Of a stretch of DNA of 64,000 bases, positions 20,984 to 36,805 are shown in pieces. The stretch is from Lapillicoccus jejuensis (lineage in GTDB: Bacteria; Actinomycetota; Actinomycetes; Actinomycetales; Dermatophilaceae), in assembly GCF_006715055.1 (NCBI RefSeq), contig NZ_VFMN01000001.1:2418001-2482000 (forward strand), read 5' to 3'. The position numbers and the translations under genes are program-made. Numbering within the stretch: the first letter of the stretch is position 1; the number at the start of each line of letters is the position of its first letter. The notes beneath the pieces were generated by a model. The model searched no databases. It saw only the letters and a program-made list of their open reading frames with translations, and had not been told where the DNA came from.

Positions 20984-21475
20984 TCAGCTGAGGATGCCGT
21001 GTCGCGCGTTCCAGCGCTGCGCGCCCTGGTACGCGTCGACCATCCCCCACACCCAGAAGCCGAACACCCCGACGATCCCGATGACGACGAGGGTGAGCAC
21101 GCAGGACAGCAGGTAGCTGACGAGGATGAGCACGCCGCGGCGGGTGTCGCCGTTGAGCATCGAGCCCAGACCGGGCAGGAAGAACGACGCGAGCAGCATG
21201 AGGGCGGGGGTCTTCGGCGCGACGGCGTACGGCGCCGGGTGCCCCTGCCCGTACGGCGACCCGTACGGCGACCCGGGCGGCGGGTACGCGGCGTACGGCG
21301 CCGCCGCGGGGGTGACCGGGGCGTCGTACGGCGACGTCGGCAGCGGGCTGGTGGGCGGGTACGACGGCGTCGGGGAGGGGGCCGGCGTCGGCGGCAGGGC
21401 CTGGGTCCAGCGCGAGCCGTCCCAGTAGCCCTGCCCGCCGCCGTAGGGGTACCAGCCGGGTGGTGCTGCGCTCAT
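20984..21475 (-). CDS. DUF2510 and TM2 domain membrane protein
   Basis: A 163-residue protein. Residues 1-25 match the DUF2510 motif (PPGWYPYGGGQGYWDGSRWT), which often opens actinobacterial membrane proteins. Residues about 26-85 are a Pro/Tyr/Gly/Ser-rich linker encoded in part by GTACGGCGA repeats (21245-21330). Residues about 90-155 form the TM2 domain with two membrane helices (ALMLLASFFLPGLGSML and VLILVSYLLSCVLTLVVIGI) joined by NGDTRRG. The ATG at 21475 follows GGAGG by five bases; a longer reading to 21505 lacks such a site. It is convergent with ppx and lies 39 bases downstream of the carboxylase gene on the same strand, so it may be co-transcribed with it. Function unknown. Confidence 0.85.
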   Translation of the reverse strand: MSAAPPGWYPYGGGQGYWDGSRWTQALPPTPAPSPTPSYPPTSPLPTSPYDAPVTPAAAPYAAYPPPGSPYGSPYGQGHPAPYAVAPKTPALMLLASFFLPGLGSMLNGDTRRGVLILVSYLLSCVLTLVVIGIVGVFGFWVWGMVDAYQGAQRWNARHGILS

Positions 21476-21514
21476 CTCGTCCTCCGCTGCCCCCGAGGCA
21501 GCCACGTCGGGCTG

Positions 21515-27124
<5,610 letters not shown>

Positions 27125-27212
27125 CGGCTCGGAATCTTCCACATCCGGCGCCTACTATCGAGTCACAAGCGCCACCCCTTCCTGCGTGGCGGCCGGGTGC
27201 GAGGATGCGGGG

Positions 27213-28070
27213 ATGCCGCAGGCCACGCAGGGACCGACCGGCGACGTGCGGCCGCACCCGCTGACGGGCGACCTCTTCCCCTCCCCGGTCCCGCCGGGGA
27301 CGGGCTGGCCGGGCGACCCGGCGGACGCCGCGACCCCGGTCGCCGCCACCCCCGCGCAGGTACGACGCCTCGCCGCCGCCGCGCCCGACGTCGCGCAGCT
27401 CGACGCCCGGATCTCCGTGTGCCGGGCCTGCCCGCGGCTCGTGCAGTGGCGCGAGTCGGTCGCGACGACGGGGCGCCGTGCGTCGTTCGCCGACCAGCCC
27501 TACTGGGGCCGTCCGGGCCCGGGCTTCGGCGACCCGGACGAGGAGGCCGTCGAGGTCCTCGTCCTCGGCCTCGCGCCGGCGGCCAACGGCACCAACCGCA
27601 CGGGCCGGATGTTCACCGGCGACCGCTCCGGCGACTGGCTGTACGCCGCCCTGCACCGCGGGGGGTTCGCCGACCGGCCGACCAGCGTGCACGCCGGCGA
27701 CGGGCAGCGGCTGCGCGGGATGCGGATCGTCGCGACCGTGCGCTGCGCCCCGCCCGCCAACACGCCGACGACGCTCGAGAAGGAGACCTGCGCCCCGTGG
27801 CTCGACCGCGACCTCGAGCTCTCGGCCCCGCGGCTGCGCTCGATGCTCGCGCTCGGCTCGATCGCGTGGGACGCGGCGCTCGGCGCCGCCCGCCGCCGCG
27901 GCTGGGAGGTGCCGCGACCCAAGCCGCGGTTCGGGCACGGCGCCGAGGTGGGCCTCGGGACGCCGTACGGCGTCGTGCGGCTGGTCGGAAGCTACCACGT
28001 CAGCCAGCAGAACACCTTCACCGGCAAGCTCACCGAGGCGATGCTCGACGATGTCGTCGCGCGGCTGTGA
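27213..28070 (+). CDS. Family 5 uracil-DNA glycosylase (UdgB type)
   Basis: A 285-residue DNA repair enzyme that removes uracil, and in this family also hypoxanthine or ethenocytosine, from DNA. The family-5 active-site motif reads [19 protein letters not shown] near residues 120-138, and the C-terminal motif [16 protein letters not shown] near 258 fits the minor-groove loop. Cysteines in [16 protein letters not shown] and ETCAPW are placed as in the four-cysteine Fe-S cluster of families 4 and 5. The ATG at 27213 follows GAGG by eight bases; the frame stays open upstream on the strand opposite the carboxylase gene, but similarity begins after this start. It is divergent from the carboxylase with under 100 bases between. 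Confidence 0.9.
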   Translation: MPQATQGPTGDVRPHPLTGDLFPSPVPPGTGWPGDPADAATPVAATPAQVRRLAAAAPDVAQLDARISVCRACPRLVQWRESVATTGRRASFADQPYWGRPGPGFGDPDEEAVEVLVLGLAPAANGTNRTGRMFTGDRSGDWLYAALHRGGFADRPTSVHAGDGQRLRGMRIVATVRCAPPANTPTTLEKETCAPWLDRDLELSAPRLRSMLALGSIAWDAALGAARRRGWEVPRPKPRFGHGAEVGLGTPYGVVRLVGSYHVSQQNTFTGKLTEAMLDDVVARL

Positions 28071-28197
28071 GCTCTCCGGGAGCGCGGTGGCCAAGGGGTG
28101 ACGCGGCGCCGACCGCCCGGGGTCGGGGCTGCGACTTTCTCACCAACTACCGCGTGTGCCTTGCCAACGGTCGCCGTCGCCCCCCAAGGTGGGGGCC

Positions 28198-29340
28198 ATG
28201 TCCATCCGTACCTCGGGGAGCGTCCTGCTGGGCGCCGCCCTCGCCGCCACCGCCCTCACCGCCTGCGGCTCGACCTCCGGCTCGTCCGGGTCGTCGGGCG
28301 GGGACAAGACCATCACCGTCGCGGCCAGCGGCGACACCAACGTCCAGCAGCTGTGGCAGCAGCTGCTCATCCCCGACTTCGAGAAGGCCAACCCCGGGAC
28401 CACGGTCAAGCTGAGCTTCGACCTGCACGGCAACAACGACCAGCAGAACTTCGCCCGCCTCGCCGCGGCCACGCAGCAGAAGAAGGACCCGGGCGTCGAC
28501 CTCGTCGCGAGCTTCACCGACAAGGCCGCCAGCGCCGGGCTGCTCGCCGACGTCTCCTCGCAGGTGACCAACCTCAAGGACGTGGACCCGCAGATCGTCA
28601 AGGCCGGCGGCGCCGGCGCGATCCCGTACCGCGCCTCGTCGGTGCTGCTCGCCTACAACCCCTCCACGGTCATGGACCCGCCCAAGACGCTCGCCGACCT
28701 GCTCACCTGGATCAAGGCGCACCCGGGCAAGTTCACCTACAACTCGCCCAAGAGCGGCGGCTCGGGGCAGGCCTTCGTCGTCACCGTCCTCGACAGCCAG
28801 ACCCCGCAGGCCGACCGCGAGAAGATGACGAGCGGCTACGACAAGTCGCTCGAGAAGGACTGGGACGCGGGCTGGTCGACGCTGTCCGGGCTGAACCAGT
28901 ACGTGTACCAGAAGGGCGTCTACCCCAACGGCAACAACCAGGTCCTCCAGCTCCTGTCGTCGGGGCAGATCGACATGGCGCCGGTGTGGTCCGACCAGTT
29001 CATCTCCGGCCAGGCCGCCGGCACCATCCCCAAGACGGTCAAGGCGCAGCAGATCACCAACCCGTCCTTCACCGGCGGGGCGGCGTACGTCGGCGTGACC
29101 AAGGCGTCGAAGAACCAGGAGCTCGCGGCCGAGCTGGCGAACTTCATCCTCACGCCCGACGAGCAGGCGAAGATCGCCGACAAGATCGCCGGCTACCCGG
29201 TCATCCCGATCAGCAAGCTGAGCAGCGAGGTGCAGCAGAAGTTCTCCGGCGCCGACGCCAACAACCTGCGCCCGGGGCTGTCCCCGGACCACGCGAGCGA
29301 CGTCAACGACCTGTGGGACCAGAAGGTCCCGGGGAAGTGA
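28198..29340 (+). CDS. ABC transporter substrate-binding lipoprotein
   Basis: A 380-residue family-1-type extracellular solute-binding protein. The signal peptide has the lipobox LTAC with Cys at residue 23, then a Ser/Gly linker. The mature part (KTITVAASGDTNVQQLWQQLLIPDFEKANPG) is like the binding proteins of AfuA/PotD-type importers. The ATG at 28198 is preceded by AAGGTGGGGG. It is the first gene of a six-gene operon (28198-33960): binding protein, two permeases, ATPase, phosphodiesterase and phosphatase. The ligand is not evident from sequence; the two enzymes at the end suggest a phosphodiester or phosphorylated polyol. Confidence 0.9.
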   Translation: MSIRTSGSVLLGAALAATALTACGSTSGSSGSSGGDKTITVAASGDTNVQQLWQQLLIPDFEKANPGTTVKLSFDLHGNNDQQNFARLAAATQQKKDPGVDLVASFTDKAASAGLLADVSSQVTNLKDVDPQIVKAGGAGAIPYRASSVLLAYNPSTVMDPPKTLADLLTWIKAHPGKFTYNSPKSGGSGQAFVVTVLDSQTPQADREKMTSGYDKSLEKDWDAGWSTLSGLNQYVYQKGVYPNGNNQVLQLLSSGQIDMAPVWSDQFISGQAAGTIPKTVKAQQITNPSFTGGAAYVGVTKASKNQELAAELANFILTPDEQAKIADKIAGYPVIPISKLSSEVQQKFSGADANNLRPGLSPDHASDVNDLWDQKVPGK

Positions 29341-29374
29341 CCGAGCAGATGACCGGGAAGTGACCTCCTAGGAC

Positions 29375-30334
29375 ATGTCCGCCGAGAACGTCACCGCGGC
29401 CGTCGTCCCCGTCCCCGACGGGACGACGGCCGAGCGGCCGAGCCGCCGGCACCGGGCCACCGGCCTGCTGCTGGCCAGCCCGCCGCTGCTGCTCGTCGCC
29501 CTCTTCGTGGGCTTCCCGATCGTCGTCGCCGTCGCGTACTCGCTCGGCCACACCGGGGGTCTCAACGCGACCGTCTCCGTCATCGCCAAGGAGCAGGTGA
29601 CGGTCTCCTCCTGGTGGCAGCAGAGCCTCGGGGCCTACTCCTCGCTCTTCGCCGACGAGAGGTTCCGTCGCGACCTGCTCGTCACGGTGCTCGTCTCGCT
29701 CGGGGTCACCGTGCTCGTGCTCGTCCTCGCGTGGGTCATCGCGCTCTACGTGCGGTTGTCGGACTCGTGGGTCTCGCGGGTGCTGTCGGCGCTCGCCGTC
29801 GTCCCGATGTTCGTGCCCGTCGTCATCGCCTCGTGGGCCATCCTCACCTTCTACGCCGCAGACGGGTTCCTGCGCTCGGTCGCCGCGACGATGGGGCTGA
29901 CCGCGCCGGTGTGGGGCTACACGACGACGGCCGTCGTCATCGGCCTGACCTGGACGAGCCTGCCGTTCGCGACGCTCATGGTCGTCTCGGGCGTGCAGGG
30001 TGTGCCCGACGCGCTCATCGAGGCGGCCCGGGACGCGGGCGCGTCGCTGCCGCGCGTCGTGCTCAGCGTCATCGCCCCGATGGCGCTGGTGCCGACGGTC
30101 ATCGCCGGGACGTTCACCGCGATCGGCACGCTGGGCTCGTTCACGGTGCCGTACTTCACCGGCCCGAACGCGCCGAAGATGCTCGGCGTCGACATGTCGG
30201 ACTACTTCACGTCCTACAACCTGCCCCAGGCGTCGGTCGCCATGGCCGTCGTCGTCTTCGTCGTCGCGGCCGGGTTCGGCGCTGTCTACGTGTGGGCCAA
30301 CTACCGCAGCGCGGCGAGCACGGGGAGGGTCTGA
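29375..30334 (+). CDS. ABC transporter permease
   Basis: A 319-residue inner-membrane permease. About six transmembrane helices are visible, the first at residues 31-52 (LLLASPPLLLVALFVGFPIV). The cytoplasmic EAA loop EAARDAGASLPRVVLSVIAPM near residue 214 contacts the ATPase. It begins 34 bases after the binding-protein stop at ATG 29375, with a weak TAGGA site, and its stop overlaps the next permease ATG (TGATG). It pairs with that protein to form the membrane channel. Confidence 0.9.
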   Translation: MSAENVTAAVVPVPDGTTAERPSRRHRATGLLLASPPLLLVALFVGFPIVVAVAYSLGHTGGLNATVSVIAKEQVTVSSWWQQSLGAYSSLFADERFRRDLLVTVLVSLGVTVLVLVLAWVIALYVRLSDSWVSRVLSALAVVPMFVPVVIASWAILTFYAADGFLRSVAATMGLTAPVWGYTTTAVVIGLTWTSLPFATLMVVSGVQGVPDALIEAARDAGASLPRVVLSVIAPMALVPTVIAGTFTAIGTLGSFTVPYFTGPNAPKMLGVDMSDYFTSYNLPQASVAMAVVVFVVAAGFGAVYVWANYRSAASTGRV

Positions 30335-31233
30335 TGGCGACGGTCACGCAGTCCGCGCGGCCGGGCGTCGCGCCCGACGACGCCGTACGGCGTCCTGCCC
30401 CGCGGCCGGCGCGCCGCCGCGGCGGGAGGGCCTGGGGCGGGCGGCTGTTCACCGGGTTGCTCGCGGTCGCCCTCGCGCTCTTCATCCTCGGGCCGCTGGT
30501 CTGGCTCGGGGTGCACGCCTTCGCGACGAGCTGGACCTACCCGCACCTGCTGCCCGACGGCTGGACGATGCAGTGGTGGTCCGCGGTGTTCGACGACCCC
30601 AACCTGTCGGGGTCGGTGGTGCTGTCGCTGGAGTTCGCGGTCGTGACGATGGCCGTGTCGGCGGTGCTCTGCCTGCCGGCGGCGTACGCGTTCGCGCGCT
30701 TCGACTTCCCCGGCCGGCGGGTCTTCCTCATCGGGCTCTTCGCGACCAACGCCTTCCCGAAGATGGGGCTGTTCGTCGCGCTGGCGTCGCTGTTCTACAC
30801 GCTCAACCTCATGTCGACCTTCGTCGGCGTCGTCATCATCCACCTGCTGGGCACGGTGGTCTTCATGACGTGGATCCCGGCCGCGGCCTTCGCGGCCGTG
30901 CCGCGCTCGCTCGAGGAGGCGGCCCGCGACGCGGGGGCCGGGCGGTTCACGGTGCTGCGCACGGTGACCCTGCCGCTCGCGCTGCCCGGCATCCTCGTCG
31001 CGCTCATCATGAGCTTCCTCGCCTCCTTCGACGAGGCGCAGGGGACCTACCTGGTCGGCAACCCCGACTTCGTCACGATGCCCACCCAGATGTACTCGCT
31101 CGTCCTCAACTACCCGCCCCAGGTCGCCGCGGTCTTCTCGATCCTGCTGGCCGTCCCGTCGGCGGTGCTGCTGCTCCTCGTGCGCAAGCACGTCATGGGC
31201 GGGCAGCTGGCAGAAGGGTTCCAGATCCGATGA
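30334..31233 (+). CDS. ABC transporter permease
   Basis: A 299-residue permease. A short arginine-rich N-terminus precedes six predicted helices, the first at about residues 37-60 (LFTGLLAVALALFILGPLVWL). The EAA loop reads EAARDAGAGRFTVLRTVTLPLALPGI near residue 193. The ATG at 30334 follows GGAGG by five bases and overlaps the stop of the first permease (TGATG); its own stop overlaps the ATPase by ATGA. The arrangement is that of PotC- or AfuB-like second permeases. Confidence 0.9.
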   Translation: MATVTQSARPGVAPDDAVRRPAPRPARRRGGRAWGGRLFTGLLAVALALFILGPLVWLGVHAFATSWTYPHLLPDGWTMQWWSAVFDDPNLSGSVVLSLEFAVVTMAVSAVLCLPAAYAFARFDFPGRRVFLIGLFATNAFPKMGLFVALASLFYTLNLMSTFVGVVIIHLLGTVVFMTWIPAAAFAAVPRSLEEAARDAGAGRFTVLRTVTLPLALPGILVALIMSFLASFDEAQGTYLVGNPDFVTMPTQMYSLVLNYPPQVAAVFSILLAVPSAVLLLLVRKHVMGGQLAEGFQIR

Positions 31234-32366
31234 CCACCACCCCCGACGCGGCCACCGCGCGCCGTACGGAGCCCTCGACCGTCACCGAGCTCGGGCCGGC
31301 GCCCGCCGACGGCGGGCTCGTCCTGCGCGGCGTGCACAAGGTCCTCGGCGGGCGGACCATCGTCGACGCCCTCGACCTCACCGTCGCCAAGGGCGAGCTG
31401 GTCTGCCTGCTCGGCCCGAGCGGCTGCGGCAAGACGACGACGCTGCGGATGGTCGCGGGCTTCCTCGACCCCGACGCCGGCTCGGTGACCATCGACGGGC
31501 AGGACGTCACGTCGCTGCCGCCGGAGCGGCGGCCGACCGCGATGGTCTTCCAGAACTACGCGCTGTGGCCGCACATGAGCGTCTTCGACAACGTCGCCTT
31601 CCCGCTCAAGCTGCGCAAGACGCCGAAGCCCGAGCTGCGCCAGCGGGTCGAGGCGGTGCTCGAGCTCGTAGGGCTCACCCACCACCTGAAGTCCCGCCCC
31701 GCGCGGATCTCCGGCGGCGAGCAGCAGCGAGTGGCGCTGGCCCGCGCCCTCGTGCAGGAGCCGCAGGTGCTGCTGCTCGACGAGCCGCTGTCCAACCTCG
31801 ACGCCAAGCTGCGCGTGCGGGTCCGCGAGGACATCCGCGAGATCCAGCAGCGGCTCGGCATCACGACGGTGATCGTCACCCACGACCAGGACGAGGCGCT
31901 GTCGGTGTCCGACCGGGTGGCCGTGATGAACGGCGGGCGGATCGAGCAGTACGCCGCCCCGTCCGAGCTCTACCGCTCGCCGGTCACGACCTTCGTCGGC
32001 GGGTTCGTCGGCGCGACCAACACCGTCTCCGGGCGGCTCGAGCCGGCCGGTGGCGGCTGGGTGCTCGACGTGGGCGGGTCGCGGGTGCCGGTGGCGACGA
32101 CCAACCTCGCGGCTGTCGGACGCGACGACGACACCGTGTCGGTGCGGCCCGAGGACGTCGTGGTGGGCGGTGACGGCGTGCCCGCCGCGGTGGAGCGGGT
32201 CATCCCGCGCGGGCACTTCACCGAGGTCGTGCTGCGGCTCGGCTCCGGGGCGGAGGCGGTGCGGGCGTACGTCGACGCCGACGCGGCCCTCGCGGTCGGG
32301 GTGGGCTCGAGCGTGCCTGTGCGGTTCCGGCGGGCGCTGGCCTACCGCGACGGCGTGCTCGCGTGA
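31230..32366 (+). CDS. ABC transporter ATP-binding protein
   Basis: A 378-residue ATPase of the importer. Walker A GPSGCGKTTT near residue 62, Q-loop VFQNYALWPHM near 108, signature ISGGEQQRVALARAL near 160, Walker B VLLLDEPLSNLD near 181, and the switch histidine in IVTHDQDEAL near 213. Residues about 260-378 form a TOBE domain, typical of the MalK/PotA/FbpC class that can sense substrate or bind a regulator. It starts at ATG 31230 in an ATGA overlap with the permease and ends in a GTGA overlap with the phosphodiesterase, so transporter and enzyme are translationally coupled. Confidence 0.93.
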   Translation: MTTTPDAATARRTEPSTVTELGPAPADGGLVLRGVHKVLGGRTIVDALDLTVAKGELVCLLGPSGCGKTTTLRMVAGFLDPDAGSVTIDGQDVTSLPPERRPTAMVFQNYALWPHMSVFDNVAFPLKLRKTPKPELRQRVEAVLELVGLTHHLKSRPARISGGEQQRVALARALVQEPQVLLLDEPLSNLDAKLRVRVREDIREIQQRLGITTVIVTHDQDEALSVSDRVAVMNGGRIEQYAAPSELYRSPVTTFVGGFVGATNTVSGRLEPAGGGWVLDVGGSRVPVATTNLAAVGRDDDTVSVRPEDVVVGGDGVPAAVERVIPRGHFTEVVLRLGSGAEAVRAYVDADAALAVGVGSSVPVRFRRALAYRDGVLA

Positions 32367-33151
32367 CGGCGGCGCAGACGTCCGTGGCGCTGCCGCGCGT
32401 CGGGCAGGGTCGGGCGCTGGCCGTCGGTCACCGCGGCGACCCGGTCGCCCACCGGGAGAACACGCTGCCGGCCGTGCGGGCCGCGATCGAGGCCGGCGTC
32501 GACCTCGTCGAGGTCGACCTCAAGACGAGCGCCGACGGGGTCAGCGTGCTGCTGCACGACGACCGGCTCACCCGGCTGTGGGAGCTCGACCGCGGCGTGC
32601 GCGAGCTGACCGCCGCCGAGCTGGCCGACCTCGGCGGGCCGACCGACCGGCCCGGGGTGGGCGAGGCTCCGTACGTGCCCCGGCTCGAGCAGGCGCTGCG
32701 GCTGCTCACCGGGACCTCCTGCGGGATGCTGCTCGACCTCACGTCCGCCGAGTGGGTGCCGGCCGCGCTGGACACGGTCCGGGCCGCGGTGGCCGGCGGC
32801 ACCGTCCGCCCCGACCAGGTCGCGTGGTGCGGCGGGGTCGACGCGCTGCGGCTCGTGCGCGAGGCTGACGACACCGCGCGCGTGTTCCTCACCTGGGGTG
32901 AGGAGCTGCGGACGGGGCTGCCCGACGACGCGCTCGTCGAGGAGCTGCGTCCCGAGTCGTTCAACCCGCACTGGCAGGGCGTCGTCCCTCGGGTCCGCGA
33001 GTGGTGCGACGAGCGGGGACTGGGCCTCAGCTGCTGGACCGTCGACGACCGCGAGACGGTCCGCCGGGTCCTCGAGGAGGGGGCCGGGTCCGTGACGTCG
33101 AACCGCGTGCCGCAGGTCGTCGCCGAGGTCGCCGCGTGGAACGCCCGATGA
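32363..33151 (+). CDS. Glycerophosphodiester phosphodiesterase family protein
   Basis: A 262-residue GDPD-fold enzyme. The catalytic signature is present: GHRGDPVAHRENTLPAV near residue 23 (His-Arg and Glu-Asn-Thr), VEVDLKTSADG near 50 (metal-binding Glu and Asp) and LLHDDRLTR near 64 (second catalytic His). Such enzymes split glycerophosphodiesters into glycerol 3-phosphate and an alcohol. There is no signal peptide, so it acts inside the cell, after uptake. It starts at GTG 32363 in a GTGA overlap with the ABC ATPase and ends in an ATGA overlap with the phosphatase. The coupling suggests that the importer brings in its substrate. Confidence 0.88.
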   Translation: MTAAQTSVALPRVGQGRALAVGHRGDPVAHRENTLPAVRAAIEAGVDLVEVDLKTSADGVSVLLHDDRLTRLWELDRGVRELTAAELADLGGPTDRPGVGEAPYVPRLEQALRLLTGTSCGMLLDLTSAEWVPAALDTVRAAVAGGTVRPDQVAWCGGVDALRLVREADDTARVFLTWGEELRTGLPDDALVEELRPESFNPHWQGVVPRVREWCDERGLGLSCWTVDDRETVRRVLEEGAGSVTSNRVPQVVAEVAAWNAR

Positions 33152-33960
33152 GCGCGTCGTCCGTGGACCTCGACGCCGTGCTCGAGGTCGCGCTGGCCTG
33201 CGCCGACGACGCGGCCCGGGTGCTGCACGACGTGCCCCGCGGCGAGATCCGCACGAAGAAGCACGCCGCCGACCTCGTCACCGACGTCGACGTCGCGACC
33301 GAGCGGACGGTGCGGGCGCGGATCGCCGACGCCTTCCCGGGACACCTCGTCGTGGGAGAGGAGCTCGGCGGCGAGCCCGACCTCGACGGCGACACCCCGA
33401 CCTGGTGGTGCGACCCGGTCGACGGCACGACCAACCTCGCGTCCGGGCTGCCGTGGACGTCGTTCTCCCTGGCCCTCGCGGTCGGCCGCGAGCCGCTCGT
33501 CGGCGTCGTCGCGGACCTGTGGCGCGGCGAGGTGTGGTGGACGAGCGCCGGGGGCGGGGCGTGGCGCCGTACGGACGACGGTGGACGGGAGCGGCTCACC
33601 GCCTCGTCCGCGACCGGCCTCGCCGGCCAGGTGCTGCTGACCGAGTGGGCGTCGTACGCGCCGTGGCCGGGGATGCTCGACCTGCTCGCCGCCCTGTGGG
33701 AGCGGCACTGCACGAGCCGGGTCATGGGCTCGGGGACGCTCAGCGTCGCGTCGGTCGGCACCGGCCGCGCGGCCGCCGCGGTGATCGGGTCGTTCGGTCC
33801 CGAGGACCACCTCGCCGCGCTGCTCATCGGCCTCGAGGCCGGCGCCGTCGTCCGCGACGCAGCGGGTCGGGAGACCCGCTGGCCCGGCCCCGGCCCCTTC
33901 TCCGTCGCCGCCCCCGGCGTCGACGCCGACCTCCGGGCCCTGACGACCTCTTGCTTCTGA
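33148..33960 (+). CDS. Inositol monophosphatase family protein
   Basis: A 270-residue Mg-dependent phosphatase of the IMPase/FBPase fold. Visible metal-site motifs are the Glu-Glu pair in VVGEELGGEP near residue 71, WWCDPVDGTTNLASG near 89 (the D-P-x-D-G-T signature) and PEDHLAALLIGLEAG near 223 (expected W-D replaced by E-D at that position). It starts at ATG 33148 in an ATGA overlap with the phosphodiesterase and ends the operon. With the phosphodiesterase it could release free inositol or another polyol from an imported phosphodiester; the true substrate is not known. Confidence 0.87.
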   Translation: MSASSVDLDAVLEVALACADDAARVLHDVPRGEIRTKKHAADLVTDVDVATERTVRARIADAFPGHLVVGEELGGEPDLDGDTPTWWCDPVDGTTNLASGLPWTSFSLALAVGREPLVGVVADLWRGEVWWTSAGGGAWRRTDDGGRERLTASSATGLAGQVLLTEWASYAPWPGMLDLLAALWERHCTSRVMGSGTLSVASVGTGRAAAAVIGSFGPEDHLAALLIGLEAGAVVRDAAGRETRWPGPGPFSVAAPGVDADLRALTTSCF

Positions 33961-34022
33961 TGTGCCCGAAATCCCTGTCTGAGCACTGAGTTCGGTCACA
34001 TCCGGAGCACGAAGTCGTCCCT

Positions 34023-35196
<1,174 letters not shown>

Positions 35197-35200
<4 letters not shown>

Positions 35201-35805
35201 CGGCCGGCCCCCCGGCCGACGAGGGTGGCGAGCGCGGGCAGCTGCTCGGGCGACTCCAGCGCCGAGCCCACGGCGACCCCGCGCGCACCGGCGTCGAGGA
35301 AGGCCCGGGCGTTGTGGCTGTCGATCCCGCCCGTGCAGACCAGCCGCGCCTGCGGGAACGGTCCGGCGATCGCCGCGAGCCACGCGGGCGTGAGCAGCGA
35401 GGCGGGGAACGCCTTGAGCCAGGTGTACCCGTGCGCCATCGCGGCCCCCACCTCCGACGGCGTCGCCACCCCGGGCAGGTGCGGCAGGCCCGCGGCCTCG
35501 CTCTCGGCGGCGACGGCCGCGTCGAAGCCGGGCGCCACCGTGAACTGCGCCCCGGCGGCCAGTGACCGGGCGACCCGCTCCGACGTCGTCACGGTCCCGG
35601 CGCCGATGACGACGTCCCGGCCCGCGGCGGCCTCGACGACGGCGGCGAGGGACTCCACCGCCTCGGGCGACTGCACCGGCACCTCGACGCAGGCGATGCC
35701 GAGGTCCCAGGCGGTGCGGGCGAGCTCGACGGAGCGGTCGGCGGTGTACCCGCGCAGGATCGCCATGACGGGCGTGCGGTCGAAGATGGTCGCGAAGTCG
35801 ACCAT
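35197..35805 (-). CDS. 2-dehydro-3-deoxy-6-phosphogalactonate/gluconate aldolase
   Basis: A 202-residue class I aldolase of the KDPG/KDPGal family. MAILRGYT near residue 13 carries the phosphate-binding Arg, VEVPVQSPEA near 35 the catalytic Glu, GAGTV near 63, and WLKAFPAS near 128 the Schiff-base Lys. It splits the phosphorylated 2-keto-3-deoxy acid into pyruvate and glyceraldehyde 3-phosphate. The ATG at 35805 follows GGAGG by seven bases. It lies between the kinase and the galactonate dehydratase, so it can serve both the galactonate and the mannonate branch. DgoA (KDPGal) and Eda (KDPG) types cannot be told apart safely here; the neighbour dgoD favours DgoA-like use. Confidence 0.88.
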
Positions 35806-35839
35806 GGTGCTCCCTCCGGTGTGGTGCGGTCGGGTCGGG

Positions 35840-36805
35840 TCAGCGGTGGACGCGTTCGGCGCGGGCGAGCAGGCCGAGCTCGGAACGGCGGGCGGCACCC
35901 TCCCAGTCGCCGTGCACCGACACGGCGAACGCCCCGCACTCGACGGCCCGGTCGAGGCACGCCGCGGGGTCGACGCCGTCGAGCAGCCCGCTGAGGAACC
36001 CGGCGACGAACGCGTCGCCCGCTCCCACGGGGTCCACCGCGGTCACCGCGAGGGCGGGCCGCTCGATGACGCCGAACGCGCCGTGGACCGAGGCGCCGTC
36101 CGCCCCCCGCTTGCGCACGACGACCGACGGCCGCTGCCGGAGCAGGTCGTCCACCGCCGCATGGACGTCGCCGACGTCGCCACCGATGTCGCGCCGGGCG
36201 AGCGCGAGGAGCTCGTCGTCCCCACCGAAGACGAGGTCCACGGCGTCGAGCAGGGGGGCGAGCGCGGCGCCGGCCTCCTGAGCGCTCCAGAGCAGCGCGC
36301 GGTGGTTGACGTCGAGGCTGACGACGAGACCGGCGGCCCGAGCGGCCCGCACCGCCGTCTCGACGGTCCTCATCGCCGACGCGCTGAGCGCCGGGGTGAT
36401 CCCCGTGACGTGGAGCAGCCGCGCGCCGGAGAGGTCGGGCACGTCGCCCGGCTGCAGCCGCGACCCGGCCGCCCCGTCGCGGTAGTAGAGCACCGTCAGG
36501 GCGTCGGCGGTCCGGTGCTGGCGCACCATGAGGGCCGTCGGCGCGGCCTCGTCGACGACGACCCCCGAGACGTCGACCCCCTCGCCCCGCAGCGTCTCGA
36601 CGACCATCCGTCCCACGAAGTCGTCCCCGACCCGGCTGACGAACCCGACCGCGTGCCCGAGCCGGGCCAGGCCGATGGCGACGTTGGACTCCGCGCCCGC
36701 GAAGCTGAACCGCACTGACGAGCCGGCCCGCAGCGGGGTCGCGGGCTCGCCCATGACGAGGCCGAGCGACTCGCCCAGCGTGATGGCGTCCACGGCGGCG
36801 GTCAC
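35840..36805 (-). CDS. PfkB-family sugar kinase, probably 2-keto-3-deoxygluconate kinase
   Basis: A 321-residue ribokinase-fold kinase. The N-terminal region has [14 protein letters not shown] and [16 protein letters not shown] near residue 35; the C-terminal PfkB signature [17 protein letters not shown] near 258 holds the catalytic Asp and anion hole. By context it phosphorylates 2-keto-3-deoxygluconate (and perhaps the galacto form) for the adjacent aldolase. It starts at GTG 36805 in a GTGA overlap with the mannonate dehydratase; the open frame further upstream lies inside that gene and has no kinase similarity. It ends 34 bases before the aldolase start. Confidence 0.88.
   Translation of the reverse strand: MTAAVDAITLGESLGLVMGEPATPLRAGSSVRFSFAGAESNVAIGLARLGHAVGFVSRVGDDFVGRMVVETLRGEGVDVSGVVVDEAAPTALMVRQHRTADALTVLYYRDGAAGSRLQPGDVPDLSGARLLHVTGITPALSASAMRTVETAVRAARAAGLVVSLDVNHRALLWSAQEAGAALAPLLDAVDLVFGGDDELLALARRDIGGDVGDVHAAVDDLLRQRPSVVVRKRGADGASVHGAFGVIERPALAVTAVDPVGAGDAFVAGFLSGLLDGVDPAACLDRAVECGAFAVSVHGDWEGAARRSELGLLARAERVHR

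Noticed and set aside
27137-27158. A -35/-10 promoter (TTCCAC and TACTAT) for the uracil-DNA glycosylase
   Set aside because: The spacing between the two hexamers is only 10 bases, too short for a sigma-70-type promoter.
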